A DNA stretch of 64,000 nucleotides. Source: Pseudoxanthomonas composti. Its GTDB lineage: Bacteria > Pseudomonadota > Gammaproteobacteria > Xanthomonadales > Xanthomonadaceae. Positions 8,706 to 16,766 of this stretch are shown piece after piece. Both the position numbers and the translations under genes were made by a program. The stretch's first letter is position 1. Each line of letters opens with the position of its first letter. Under the pieces are notes generated by a model. It searched no databases. It had not been told where the DNA came from and saw only the letters and a program-made list of their open reading frames with translations. The stretch lies in assembly GCF_004122095.1 (NCBI RefSeq), contig NZ_SAWZ01000008.1, positions 62,001 through 126,000 of the forward strand, in the 5' to 3' direction.

Positions 8706-9821
8706 TCAGATGACCTCGAGTTCCGCCTGCAGCGCACCGGCTTGCTTGAGCGCTTCCAGGATGGCGATCACGTCGCCGGGGGCGGCGCCGACCTCGTTCA
8801 CCGCGCGCACGATCTCATCCAGCGTGGTGCCACCCTGGAACTTGAACATGCGGCTGGCTTCCTGCTGGGCGGCCACGGTGGACTGCTGGGTCAGCGCGGT
8901 CTGGCCGCCGGACAGGGCGCCGGGCTGGCTGACGTTGGTGTTCTCGGTGATGGACACGGTCAGCGAGCCATGGGTGACCGCCGCGGGCTGCACACGCACC
9001 AGCGAACCGATCACCACCGTGCCGGTGCGCGAGTTGACCACGATCTTGGCCGCGGCCGCACCCGGGGTCAGCTCCAGGTTCTCGACCTGGGCCAGGAAGT
9101 TGATGCGCTCGCCCGGGGTGGTCGGCGAGCGCACGGCCACGGTGACCGCGTCCATTGCCTGGGCCGCGCCCGCGCCGAAGGCGGCATTGAGCGCGCTGAC
9201 CATGCGCGAGGCGGTGGTGAAGTCGCCCTGGTTGAGGTTCAGCGTGATCTGCCCGCTGTTGTCGAACACGTCCGGCAGCGCGCGCTCGACGGTGGCGCCG
9301 TTGGGAATGCGGCCCACGCTGGGGATGTTGACCGACACACGCGAACCGTCCTTGCCCTGCGCGCCGAAGCCGCCAACGATCAGGTCGCCCTGGGCGATGG
9401 CATAGACCTGGCCGTCGGCGCCCTTCAGCGGCGCCATCAGCAGCGAGCCGCCGCGCAGGGAGATCGCGTTGCCGATGGAGGACACGGTGATGTCGATGGC
9501 CTGGCCGGGCTTTGCGAACGCCGGAAGATTGGCGTGGATGGCCACCGCCGCGACGTTCTTCAGCTGCGGGTTGACGTTGGCCGGCACGGTCACGCCCAGC
9601 TCGTTGAGCATGTTGCGCAGGCTCTGCACGGTGAAGGGCGCCTGGCTGGTGCGGTCGCCGCTGTTGTCCAGGCCCACCACCAGGCCGTAGCCCACCAGCG
9701 CGTTGTTGCGCACGCCGCCGACGGTGGCCAGGTCCTTGATGCGCTCGGCGTGGGCGCCGGAGATCGCGCCCAGCGACAGCGCCAGCAAGGTGAGGGAACG
9801 GAGCAGGAAAGAGGGTTTCAT
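8706..9821 (-). CDS. flgI: Flagellar P-ring protein
   Basis: The product has 371 residues. A Sec signal peptide ([25 protein letters not shown]) is followed by mature sequence [31 protein letters not shown], diagnostic of FlgI. The protein assembles the periplasmic P ring around the rod. I chose the ATG at 9821 because it gives a clean signal peptide and has GAGTGG upstream; a GTG at 9830, directly after the flgH stop, is possible. It is coupled to flgH and flgJ. Confidence 0.97.
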   Translation of the reverse strand: MKPSFLLRSLTLLALSLGAISGAHAERIKDLATVGGVRNNALVGYGLVVGLDNSGDRTSQAPFTVQSLRNMLNELGVTVPANVNPQLKNVAAVAIHANLPAFAKPGQAIDITVSSIGNAISLRGGSLLMAPLKGADGQVYAIAQGDLIVGGFGAQGKDGSRVSVNIPSVGRIPNGATVERALPDVFDNSGQITLNLNQGDFTTASRMVSALNAAFGAGAAQAMDAVTVAVRSPTTPGERINFLAQVENLELTPGAAAAKIVVNSRTGTVVIGSLVRVQPAAVTHGSLTVSITENTNVSQPGALSGGQTALTQQSTVAAQQEASRMFKFQGGTTLDEIVRAVNEVGAAPGDVIAILEALKQAGALQAELEVI

Positions 9822-9830
9822 GGTCGCCAC

Positions 9831-10508
9831 TCAGTACGGATACAGACGGGTATTGAAGAACCGTGCCAGCCAGCCCATCGAGTTGGACTGGGCGATGGCG
9901 CCGCGGCCGCCGTAGGCGATCTGGGCGTTGCCCACGCGGCTGGAAGGCACGGTGTTGTCCGGGTTGATGTCGACCGGGCGCACGATGCCCTGGATCTGCA
10001 CCAGCTCATCGCCCTGGTTCAGGCGCATGTTCTTCTGGCCCGAAACGACCAGGTTGCCGTTGGCCAGGCGCTGGGTCACGGTGACGGTGATGCTGCCGGC
10101 CAGGCGGTTGCTCTGGGCGGTGTTGCCCGAGCCGGTGAAGCTGCGCTCGCCGCTCATGTCCGCGCCCAGGATGTCCTTGCCGCCCAGGGTGACCGGCGCG
10201 CCGAACACGCTGGGCGCGGCGATGGCGGTCTTGTTGGACTTGGCGGTCTTGGTGTTGGCGCTGCTGGTGGCGCTGGTGGACTCGACCAGGTTGATGGTCA
10301 GCAGGTCGCCGACATCGCGCGCCTTCTTGTCGCCGTACAGCTGCATGCCCGGGCCGGCGGCGTAGATCGCCCCCGCGGTGGCCTGGGCCGGCATGGCCAT
10401 CGGCTGCACCACGCTGATCGGCTGGTAGGGGCGCACGTCGCCGGCGGCGACGCAGCCACCCAGCACGGGCAGGGTCAGGAGCGTTGCGATGAAAGCGAGA
10501 CGGTTCAT
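9831..10508 (-). CDS. flgH: Flagellar L-ring lipoprotein
   Basis: The 225-residue product begins MNRLAFIATLLTLPVLGGC, a lipoprotein signal with acylated Cys19. It continues with conserved FlgH motifs (ARDVGDLLTINLVESTSATSSA, LVVSGQKNMRLNQGDE, VRPVDINPDNTVPSSRV). It forms the outer-membrane L ring with FlgI as partner. It lies in the flgG-H-I-J-K-L run. Confidence 0.97.
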   Translation of the reverse strand: MNRLAFIATLLTLPVLGGCVAAGDVRPYQPISVVQPMAMPAQATAGAIYAAGPGMQLYGDKKARDVGDLLTINLVESTSATSSANTKTAKSNKTAIAAPSVFGAPVTLGGKDILGADMSGERSFTGSGNTAQSNRLAGSITVTVTQRLANGNLVVSGQKNMRLNQGDELVQIQGIVRPVDINPDNTVPSSRVGNAQIAYGGRGAIAQSNSMGWLARFFNTRLYPY

Positions 10509-10531
10509 GGCGTGGGTTCCGGCGCGATGGC

Positions 10532-11317
10532 TTAGATGTTGTTGTTGAGGTAGCCGAGCATGTTGTCGGTGGTGGAGATGGCCTTGGCGTTCATCTCGTA
10601 GGCGCGCTGGGTTTCGATCATGCTCACCAGCTCCTCCACCACGTTGACGTTGCTGCCTTCCAGCGCGCCCTGCACCACGGTGCCCAGGCCGTTGAGGCCG
10701 GGCGTGCCGTTCTGCGCCGGGCCCGAGGCGCTGGTCTCCACGAACAGGTTCTCGCCCTTGGCCTGCAGGCCGGCCGGATTGACGAAGTCGGTCAGGGTGA
10801 GCGAGCCCACTTCCAGCGCTTCGGCCTGGCCGGCGATGGTCACCGACACGGTGCCGTCGGTGCCGATGGTCATCGTCTGCGCGCCTTCTGGCAGCTGGAT
10901 GCCCGGCTGCAGCGGATAGCCGCTGCTGGTGACCAGCTCGCCCTGGGCGTTGATCTCGAAGCTGCCGTCGCGGGTGAAGGCCGAGGTGCCGTCGGGCATC
11001 TGCACCTCGAAGAAGCCGCGGCCGTTGACCATCACGTCCAGGGCGCGGTCGGTCTGCTGCTGCTGGCCCTGGGTGAAGTTCTTGGAGGTGGCCACGATGC
11101 GCACGCCGGTGCCCAGCTGCAGGCCGGTGGGCAGCTGCGTCTGCGCCGAGGTGGACCCACCGGGGGTGCGCACCTGCTGGTACAGCAGGTCCTCGAAGTT
11201 GGCACGATCGCGCTTGAAGCCGGTCGTGTTGACGTTGGCCAGGTTGTTGGAGACCACGGTCATGCGCGTCTGCTGCGCATCCAGTCCGGTCTTGGCGACC
11301 CACAAAGCCTGATGCAT
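10532..11317 (-). CDS. flgG: Distal rod protein FlgG
   Basis: The 261-residue product begins MHQALWVAKTGLDAQQTRMTVVSNNLANVNTTGFKRDRANFEDLLYQQVR, the diagnostic N-terminus of FlgG. The C-terminus is also typical (GSNVNVVEELVSMIETQRAYEMNAKAI). It builds the distal rod inside the P and L rings. The 80-base gap upstream contains its own sigma54 promoter, so it appears to head the flgGHIJKL transcript rather than depend only on flgF. Confidence 0.98.
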   Translation of the reverse strand: MHQALWVAKTGLDAQQTRMTVVSNNLANVNTTGFKRDRANFEDLLYQQVRTPGGSTSAQTQLPTGLQLGTGVRIVATSKNFTQGQQQQTDRALDVMVNGRGFFEVQMPDGTSAFTRDGSFEINAQGELVTSSGYPLQPGIQLPEGAQTMTIGTDGTVSVTIAGQAEALEVGSLTLTDFVNPAGLQAKGENLFVETSASGPAQNGTPGLNGLGTVVQGALEGSNVNVVEELVSMIETQRAYEMNAKAISTTDNMLGYLNNNI

Positions 11318-11370
11318 GGGATGACTCCGAAGTGTGCGGTGCGCCGGCGGCGGCGCTTGGTTTGACTAAG

Positions 11371-11385
11371 GCAAACGGTGTGCCA
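11371..11385 (-). promoter_or_regulatory. RpoN (sigma54) promoter of flgG
   Basis: The minus strand reads TGGCAC, five bases, TTGC, matching the -24/-12 consensus at every invariant position. It lies in the short flgF-flgG gap, about 55 bases upstream of the flgG ATG. I infer that flgGHIJKL can be transcribed independently. Confidence 0.85.
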
Positions 11386-11397
11386 GCGGCGCTGCGA

Positions 11398-12147
11398 TCA
11401 GCCGCCCAGGCGCATCAGGGTGTTGGACGACTGGGTGTTCTCATCGCCGCTCTTGATCAACTTGACCTGCATCTCGAAGGAGCGCTGCAGGGCGATCATC
11501 TGCACCAGCGAGCCGGCGGCATCGACGTTGCTGGACTCCAGCATCCCCGAGGACATGGCGTTGCCGGTGGCCTGAGTGAAGGCCTGCTTGGGGTCGGTGT
11601 TGCGCATCAGCCCATCGGCGCCGCGCTGCAGGCGCTCGGCCGGGGCGTCGACGATCTTCAGCCGGCCGATCATGGCCAGCGTCTGCGGGCCCTCGCCCAG
11701 CGGCACGATCGACACGGTGCCGTCGTTGCCGATTTCCATGGACTGGTGCGGCGGGATCACCATCGGGTCGCCGTTCTCGCCGTAGACCGCATGGCCGGTC
11801 ATGGTGACCAGCTGGCCGTTGGGGGTCAGCGCCAGATTTCCGCCACGGGTGTAGGCCTCCTCGCCATTGGGCGACTGCACGGCCAGCCAGCGGTTCTCCT
11901 GCATGGAGATGTCCAGCGGGTTGCCGGTAACCTGCTGCGCGCCGGCGCTGCGGTCGAAGCCCTGGTCCACGTGCAGCGCATCGATGCGCGAGCCGTAGCC
12001 ATCGCCGGGCACGCGGAAGGCCTCGGTGTTGCTCAGCGCGGCCTTGAAGCCGGCGGTGTTGGCATTGGCGATGTTGTTGGCCACGTTGGTCTGCGCCTGC
12101 AGCGTGGCGCGGGCACCGGTCATGGCAACGTAGAGCGCTCTGTCCAT
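11398..12147 (-). CDS. flgF: Proximal rod protein FlgF
   Basis: The 249-residue product begins MDRALYVAMTGARATLQAQTNVANNIANANTAGFKAALSN and ends with SSNVDAAGSLVQMIALQRSFEMQVKLIKSGDENTQSSNTLMRLGG, both typical of FlgF. The ATG at 12147 is chosen because upstream codons run through the promoter. It is cut off from flgE by a terminator and a palindromic repeat, and has its own sigma54 promoter. Confidence 0.96.
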   Translation of the reverse strand: MDRALYVAMTGARATLQAQTNVANNIANANTAGFKAALSNTEAFRVPGDGYGSRIDALHVDQGFDRSAGAQQVTGNPLDISMQENRWLAVQSPNGEEAYTRGGNLALTPNGQLVTMTGHAVYGENGDPMVIPPHQSMEIGNDGTVSIVPLGEGPQTLAMIGRLKIVDAPAERLQRGADGLMRNTDPKQAFTQATGNAMSSGMLESSNVDAAGSLVQMIALQRSFEMQVKLIKSGDENTQSSNTLMRLGG

Positions 12148-12219
12148 CTGGAATCTCCAGGCCCCCTGTGGGCCGCCGATACGGACGGGCAGGGCGCCCG
12201 TGCCGATGCCAAAGGCTGT

Positions 12220-12234
12220 GCAAGCGGCGTGCCG
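12220..12234 (-). promoter_or_regulatory. RpoN (sigma54) promoter of flgF
   Basis: The minus strand reads CGGCAC, five bases (GCCGC), TTGC, nearly identical to the flgB site. It lies 73 bases upstream of the flgF ATG and downstream of the flgE terminator, so flgF begins a new transcription unit. Confidence 0.82.
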
Positions 12235-12273
12235 AATGGGTGGAGAGCGTGAAAGGGCCAGCAGCACCTGCCC

Positions 12274-12340
12274 GTGGGAGCGGCTTCAGCCGCGAAGAGG
12301 CCTTCCCGGGAAAGCCTCTTCGCGGCTGAGCCCCTCCCAC
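12274..12340. repeat. REP-like palindrome (GTGGGAGCGG family)
   Basis: A 67-base imperfect palindrome begins GTGGGAGCGGCTTCAGCCGCG and ends with CTCCCAC; an inner stem pairs AGAGGC with GCCTCT around CCCGGG. Related copies lie at 19532-19598 and 20376-20461. It sits between flgE and flgF in a 320-base gap that also holds the flgE terminator and the flgF promoter. Confidence 0.8.
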
Positions 12341-12390
12341 AAAATCCGCCCCACAGATGCCGGGGTTTTCGCACGAGACCGGCGAGGCGC

Positions 12391-12416
12391 AAAAAAACCC
12401 CGCCTTGCGGCGGGGT
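12391..12416 (-). terminator. Intrinsic terminator of flgBCDE
   Basis: An 8-base-pair stem (ACCCCGCC / GGCGGGGT) closes a TTGC loop. On the minus strand it is followed by seven T. It lies about 50 bases after the flgE stop. Confidence 0.9.
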
Positions 12417-12467
12417 GCGATGGACCCGATGCGGTCCTAAGCGTTGCGTGCTGGCGGGCGCGCCGGA

Positions 12468-13691
12468 TCAGCGGATGTTGATGATGGTCTGGGTGACCTG
12501 GTCCTGGGTGGAGATCACCTGCGAGTTGGCCTGGAAGTTGCGCTGGGCCACGATCATGTTGACCAGCTGCTCGGTCAGGTCGACGGTGGAGGATTCCAGC
12601 GCGCCGGACTGCACCGCGCCGAAGTCCGAGGTCGAGGGCGCGCCGGTGCGGGCCAGGCCCGAGGCCGAGCTTTCCGCCCAGGCATTGTCGCCCAGCGAGC
12701 TCAGGCCCTGCGGGTTGACGAAGTTGGTGATCGCGATCTGCCCCAGCGGCTTGTCGGCGTTGTTGGAGTAGCGCGCATAGACCACGCCGGTGGCGTCGAT
12801 GCTGATCGAGTTCAGCTTGCCGCTGGCGTAGCCGTCCTGGGTCGAGCCGCGCAGGGCGAAGGCTTCGCCGTACTGGGTCGAGCCGAACGTGTTCAGGGTC
12901 AGCGACAGGGTGCCGGCGCCGGTGCTGGGGGTGAAGGTGCCCAGCGGGATCTTGCCGTCGGTCGGGGTGACCAGCGCGCCGCTGCTGGAGAACTGCAGGG
13001 TGCTGGGGGTGCCGGTGGCCACGCCATCGACATAGCTGTGGACGGTCCACTCGTTGGGGTTGGCGGTCTTGACGAAGTACGAGGTCTGCACGTGGGCCAC
13101 GCCCAGCGAGTCGTAGACCGTGGTGCCGCCGGTGGAGGCGTTGTAGCTGTTGGAATCGCTGGGGTCGAAGGTGCCCACCGCCGGCGGATTGGCGTTGCCG
13201 GGCAGGGTGAAGGTCAGGTTGACGCTGCTGGTCGGCTTGGGCGGGCTGTCGGTGGTCAGCAGCTGCAGGTCGGTCAGGGTGCCGACCGCGAAGCCGTCGC
13301 CATTGCTCGCCGGCGGGAACACCTGCAGGCGGTCGCCCTGCGGATTGACCACATAGCCGTTGGCGTCGGTCTGGAAATTGCCGGCACGCGAATAGATGCG
13401 CGCCCCGTTGTTGGACAGGCTGAAGAAGCCCGAGCCGGAAATGGCCATGTCCAGGCTGCGCCCGGTCGGGTCGATGTTGCCCTGCGAGAACTGCTGGGCC
13501 ACGTTGCTCACGCGTACGCCCGAGCCCACCGCGTTGCGCACCAGGCCGTAGCCGCTGAGGGTGAACTGGTCGGCGAACTCGGCGCGCGAGCCCTTGAAGC
13601 CGGTGGTGTTGGCGTTGGCGATGTTGTGGGCGGTGACGTTGAGGTCGGTATTGGCCGCTCTCAGGCCGGACAGCGAAGTATTGAAACCCAT
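12468..13691 (-). CDS. flgE: Flagellar hook protein
   Basis: The 407-residue product begins MGFNTSLSGLRAANTDLNVTAHNIANANTTGFKGSRAEF and ends SSTVDLTEQLVNMIVAQRNFQANSQVISTQDQVTQTIINIR, both characteristic of FlgE. It polymerises into the hook that joins rod to filament. It is the last gene of flgBCDE, 31 bases after flgD, and is closed by a terminator. Confidence 0.97.
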   Translation of the reverse strand: MGFNTSLSGLRAANTDLNVTAHNIANANTTGFKGSRAEFADQFTLSGYGLVRNAVGSGVRVSNVAQQFSQGNIDPTGRSLDMAISGSGFFSLSNNGARIYSRAGNFQTDANGYVVNPQGDRLQVFPPASNGDGFAVGTLTDLQLLTTDSPPKPTSSVNLTFTLPGNANPPAVGTFDPSDSNSYNASTGGTTVYDSLGVAHVQTSYFVKTANPNEWTVHSYVDGVATGTPSTLQFSSSGALVTPTDGKIPLGTFTPSTGAGTLSLTLNTFGSTQYGEAFALRGSTQDGYASGKLNSISIDATGVVYARYSNNADKPLGQIAITNFVNPQGLSSLGDNAWAESSASGLARTGAPSTSDFGAVQSGALESSTVDLTEQLVNMIVAQRNFQANSQVISTQDQVTQTIINIR

Positions 13692-13722
13692 GGTGGACTC
13701 CTGTGGATTGGCGGGCGTGGCG

Positions 13723-14388
13723 TTAGCTGACGCGGAGCACGTTGGTCAGCGGCGTGGTGCCGAGCCCGGTCAGATCGAGATAGATGCCGTCCGATCCGAT
13801 GATGGCGCTCTCGACCGGCGCCTGGACGTAGGTGGACAGGGAAAGCTGGTTGCCCTGGGCATCGGTCTGCCCGGCGCTGATGCTGTACTTGCCGGCGGGC
13901 ATGCGCTTGCCGCTGGCGTCGGTGCCGTCCCAGGCGAAATCCAGCTGGCCGGCCTTGTCGGCGGTCACGGTGATCTTCTTGACCGGCTGCCCGTTGGCGT
14001 CGCTGATGGTCACGTCGACCACCCCCGCGGCCTTGGCCGCGACCAGGCCGCTGGCGCTGCCCTCGGCGCCCAGCGGCAGCGTCGCCGACGGCACCAGCAC
14101 CTCGTGCCCGATCAGGCCGGCCCCGCGCAGCACCTGGTCGGTGCTCATCGAGTCGGACAGCGAGGTGACCGTCTTGTTGAGATCGCCAATGCCCTGCACC
14201 GTGGACAGCTGCGCCATCTGCGACACCATCTCGGTGTTGTCCATGGGCTTGAGCGGGTCCTGGTGCTGCAGCTGCTCGGTCATCAGCTTCAGGAAGTCGG
14301 CCTGCTGCAGCGCCTTGTTCTTGGTGGTGCTGGTGTTGCCCGCGGCGCTCAGGCCCAGGTTGGAGTAGGTATCGGTGATGCTGGTCAT
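13723..14388 (-). CDS. flgD: Flagellar hook-assembly scaffolding protein
   Basis: The 221-residue product contains the signature FLKLMTEQLQHQDPLKPMDNTEMVSQMAQLSTVQGI near the N-terminus. A FLIG-like/Tudor-type C-terminal domain follows (FAWDGTDASGKRMPAGKYSISA). FlgD caps the growing hook so that FlgE can polymerise. It lies between flgC and flgE. Confidence 0.96.
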   Translation of the reverse strand: MTSITDTYSNLGLSAAGNTSTTKNKALQQADFLKLMTEQLQHQDPLKPMDNTEMVSQMAQLSTVQGIGDLNKTVTSLSDSMSTDQVLRGAGLIGHEVLVPSATLPLGAEGSASGLVAAKAAGVVDVTISDANGQPVKKITVTADKAGQLDFAWDGTDASGKRMPAGKYSISAGQTDAQGNQLSLSTYVQAPVESAIIGSDGIYLDLTGLGTTPLTNVLRVS

Positions 14389-14429
14389 GGAAAGGGTCTC
14401 GGGACGTGAGGCGACAGGAGGCGGGCGGC

Positions 14430-14837
14430 TCAGCGGCCCATGGTCAGCGTGGACAGGGCCAGTTCCTTGGCCGTGTTCATGATTTCCACGCCGGCCTGGT
14501 AGTTCCGGGAGGCGGAAATCATGTTCACCATCTGCGACACCGGATCCACGTCCGGGGCGTAGACGTAGCCTTCCGGGTCGGCCAGCGGGTGGCCGGGGTC
14601 GTAGCGCTTGAGCGGGGCGGCCTGGCTTTCCTGGATCTCCTTGACCTCCACGCCGGCCAGGACCTTGTCCGGGCTGGGGCGGGTGGTCTGGAAGATCGGC
14701 TCGATCGGCTTGTAGGCGGCCTCGGGCGTGCCTGCGACCGCGTCGGCGTTGGCCAGGTTGGAGGCGATGGTGCTCAGGCGGACCGACTGGGCCTGCAGGG
14801 CCGAGCCGGCCACGTCGAAGATGGGCAGATTGCTCAT
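14430..14837 (-). CDS. flgC: Proximal rod protein FlgC
   Basis: The 135-residue product begins MSNLPIFDVAGSALQAQSVRLSTIASNLANADAV and ends DPVSQMVNMISASRNYQAGVEIMNTAKELALSTLTMGR, standard for FlgC. It forms part of the rod with FlgB and FlgF. It starts three bases after the flgB stop. Confidence 0.97.
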   Translation of the reverse strand: MSNLPIFDVAGSALQAQSVRLSTIASNLANADAVAGTPEAAYKPIEPIFQTTRPSPDKVLAGVEVKEIQESQAAPLKRYDPGHPLADPEGYVYAPDVDPVSQMVNMISASRNYQAGVEIMNTAKELALSTLTMGR

Positions 14838-14840
14838 GGC

Positions 14841-15239
14841 TTATTGCCCCGTGATCGCGGTCATGAGGGTGCGCACCTTGCCTTCCATGAAGCTCAGCGT
14901 GGCGCGGTACTCCAGCGCGGCACGGCCGTAGGCGGCGCGCTCGCCATCCGGATCGACCGTATTGCCGTCCAGGCTGGGCTGGCTGGAGGGCCGGGCCAGC
15001 TGGAAGGATTCCAGGCTGTTGGGGCCACCGATCTGGCCGCCCAGCGCGTCGCCTGCACCGGCCGGTCGCTCGGCCTGCCGCAGCGCCGAGTTCAGGGCCG
15101 CATTGAAATCCAGGTCCTGCGCCTGGTACCCGGGGGTATCGACGTTGGCCAGATTGCTGGCGATGAGCTTCATCCGCTGCTCGCGCAGCGGAAGGGCCTG
15201 GGCGTGGAAGCCCATGTAAGACGAGAGAGGATCGGACAT
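14841..15239 (-). CDS. flgB: Proximal rod protein FlgB
   Basis: The 132-residue product begins MSDPLSSYMGFHAQALPLREQRMKLIASNLANVDTPGYQAQDLDF, diagnostic of FlgB. I chose the ATG at 15239: GGAG lies eight bases upstream, and the longer reading from 15278 would begin inside the sigma54 promoter. It is the first gene of flgBCDE. Confidence 0.96.
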   Translation of the reverse strand: MSDPLSSYMGFHAQALPLREQRMKLIASNLANVDTPGYQAQDLDFNAALNSALRQAERPAGAGDALGGQIGGPNSLESFQLARPSSQPSLDGNTVDPDGERAAYGRAALEYRATLSFMEGKVRTLMTAITGQ

Positions 15240-15274
15240 CGGCCGACTCCAGCGGGAGGTTCGCAGGAGTACAG

Positions 15275-15289
15275 GCAAGCGGCGTGCCA
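15275..15289 (-). promoter_or_regulatory. RpoN (sigma54) promoter of flgBCDE
   Basis: The minus strand reads TGGCAC, GCCGC, TTGC, an exact -24/-12 match. Its expected start point is roughly 25 bases upstream of the flgB ATG. Enhancer sites for FleQ or another activator cannot be assigned by eye. Confidence 0.9.
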
Positions 15290-15330
15290 GCGGCGGCGGG
15301 GCGGGGCGCGGCGGAAAGTCGGCGGGGCGC

Positions 15331-15600
15331 GCGAGGAGTGAGTGGTGGGGCGAGAAGTGAGGAGTGAGCGCAGGCAGGGGCGACGCTGGCGCGTTTGCTT
15401 ATGCGTTGCCTTTCACTTGTCCCGTGGCGCCGCGGGCGGGCGGCGGAAAGCCGGCGCCCGGGGAGGAGCGAGTGGTGAAGCGAGGAGTGAGGAGTGAGTA
15501 AAAGCTAGGAGCGAGTACAGGCTAGGAGCGGGCAAATTCGGCCTCAGCCCTTGCCCTTACTCACTCCTCACTCCTCGCCCCATCACTCACTTCTCGCCTC
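15331..15600. repeat. GAGTGAGGAGTGAG repeat locus 1 (flgB-cheV gap)
   Basis: The 320-base gap between flgB and cheV is filled with variants of GAGGAGTGAGTGGTGGGGCGAG (15331-15370 and 15461-15530). The reverse complement (CTCACTCCTCACTCCTCGCCCC) lies at 15556-15600, so the last two blocks form an inverted pair around a short core. Similar inverted pairs lie at 16591-16715, 42661-42885 and 60955-61105. No gene is visible here. Confidence 0.75.
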
Positions 15601-16537
15601 AAGCCGCCATCAGCCCCGCCACCTCATGCAACCGGGCCGAGACGATCTCAGCCAGGTCCGCCGGGTTGTACTTGGGCACGAAGGCGTTGGCGCCGACGTG
15701 TTCGACCATGGCGTTGTTGAACACGCCCGACAGGGAGGTGTGCAGCAGCACGTACAGGCCGGCCAGGCCGGGGTGGCGGCGGATTTCGGTGGTCAGGGTG
15801 TAGCCGTCCATGGCCGGCATCTCGATGTCGGAAATGACCATGGCATAGCGCTGACACGGATCCTCGCCCGCGGCATGGATCTGCAAGAGGTGGTCCAGCG
15901 CCTGGCGGCCGTCGGACAGCAGGGTGGCGCCCACGCCCAGCTGGTCCAGCACGCTGCGGATCTGCTGGCGGGCCACGCGGGAGTCGTCCACCACCAGCAC
16001 CTGCAGCTGCGGGGCGTCCTCCGGCAGGGCCAGGGACGGGTCCAGCACGGCTTCAAGGCGCGACTGGGCGATGTCAGCCAGCACGCTTTCCACGTCGATG
16101 ACCTGGATCAGCTCGCCCTGGAAGCGGGTTACCGCGGTCAGGTAACTGCTCTGGACCCCCAGGTCCGGCGGCGGGTGAATGTCCTCCACGCCGATATTGA
16201 CGATGCGTTCCACCGCGCTGACCAGGAACCCCTGCACCGAGCGGTTGAATTCGGTCACCACCAGGTAGCGCGCGTTGCCGTCGTGCTCGGGGTGGCTGAT
16301 GGCCGTGCCCAGGTCCAGCACCGGCACCGAGCGCCCGCGCACGTCGGCCACGCCGGCGAACTGGCCAGGCAGCCCGGGCAGCCGGAACAGCTCCGGCCGC
16401 CGCAGCACCTCCTGGACCTTGAAGACGTTGACGCCAAACAACTGGCGCCCGCCGAGACGGAACAGCAGCAGGGCCAGGCGGTTGTGTCCCGCCAGCCGGG
16501 TGCGTTGGTCGATGCGATTGAGCAGGTCGTGCGACAT
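15599..16537 (-). CDS. cheV: Chemotaxis coupling protein CheV (CheW-REC)
   Basis: The 312-residue product has a CheW-like domain at about residues 12-165 (FRLGGRQLFGVNVFKVQEVLRRPE, VADVRGRSVPVLDL). A response-regulator domain follows at 175-305, with phospho-acceptor Asp in VISDIEMPAMDGY and a conserved Lys in FVPKY. CheV couples receptors to CheA and tunes adaptation. There is no Shine-Dalgarno sequence, and the FliA promoter places the start of the RNA at or next to the ATG, so the message may be leaderless. It is transcribed in the same direction as flgB but separately. Confidence 0.96.
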   Translation of the reverse strand: MSHDLLNRIDQRTRLAGHNRLALLLFRLGGRQLFGVNVFKVQEVLRRPELFRLPGLPGQFAGVADVRGRSVPVLDLGTAISHPEHDGNARYLVVTEFNRSVQGFLVSAVERIVNIGVEDIHPPPDLGVQSSYLTAVTRFQGELIQVIDVESVLADIAQSRLEAVLDPSLALPEDAPQLQVLVVDDSRVARQQIRSVLDQLGVGATLLSDGRQALDHLLQIHAAGEDPCQRYAMVISDIEMPAMDGYTLTTEIRRHPGLAGLYVLLHTSLSGVFNNAMVEHVGANAFVPKYNPADLAEIVSARLHEVAGLMAA

Positions 16538-16544
16538 GGGAAGG

Positions 16545-16571
16545 GTATCGGCGTGGGCGGGTCGGGCTTTA
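16545..16571 (-). promoter_or_regulatory. FliA (sigma28) promoter of cheV
   Basis: The minus strand reads TAAAGCCC, 11 bases, GCCGATAC (consensus -10 GCCGATAA, 7/8). The -10 box ends only 7 bases before the cheV ATG, which predicts a very short or absent leader. Confidence 0.85.
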
Positions 16572-16590
16572 GGCCGGGCCTGAGTGATCT

Positions 16591-16715
16591 TTGAGTGAGG
16601 AGTGAGTAATGAAGCGAGGAGTGAGGAGTGAGCGAAAGCAAGGCGCCGCTAACAGGTTCGGTCATGCATTCGTCCTACTCACTCCTCACTCCTCGCCCCA
16701 CCACTCACTCCTCAT
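16591..16715. repeat. GAGTGAGGAGTGAG repeat locus 2 (cheV-flgA gap)
   Basis: The left arm at about 16591-16630 contains GAGTGAGGAGTGAGTAATGA and a second copy. The right arm at about 16677-16715 is the inverted form (CTCACTCCTCACTCCTCGCC). A core of about 46 bases separates them. The arms lie between the divergent cheV and flgA promoters. Confidence 0.75.
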
Positions 16716-16717
16716 CC

Positions 16718-16733
16718 AGGCACACCCCTTGCA
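16718..16733 (+). promoter_or_regulatory. RpoN (sigma54) promoter of flgA
   Basis: AGGCAC, five bases (ACCCC), TTGCA. The GG and GC cores have the correct spacing, with one mismatch at the first base of TGGCAC. It lies about 35 bases upstream of the flgA ATG. Confidence 0.75.
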
Positions 16734-16766
16734 GCACCCCCGGCAGTCCTCCAGTGGAACGCCAAA

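Noticed and set aside
5695-9405. A 1236-codon open frame on the plus strand opposite flgK, flgJ and flgI
   Set aside because: It is an antisense shadow of GC-rich flagellar genes: composition is odd (Gly, Arg, His, Gln rich), it has no domains, and it crosses several certain genes.
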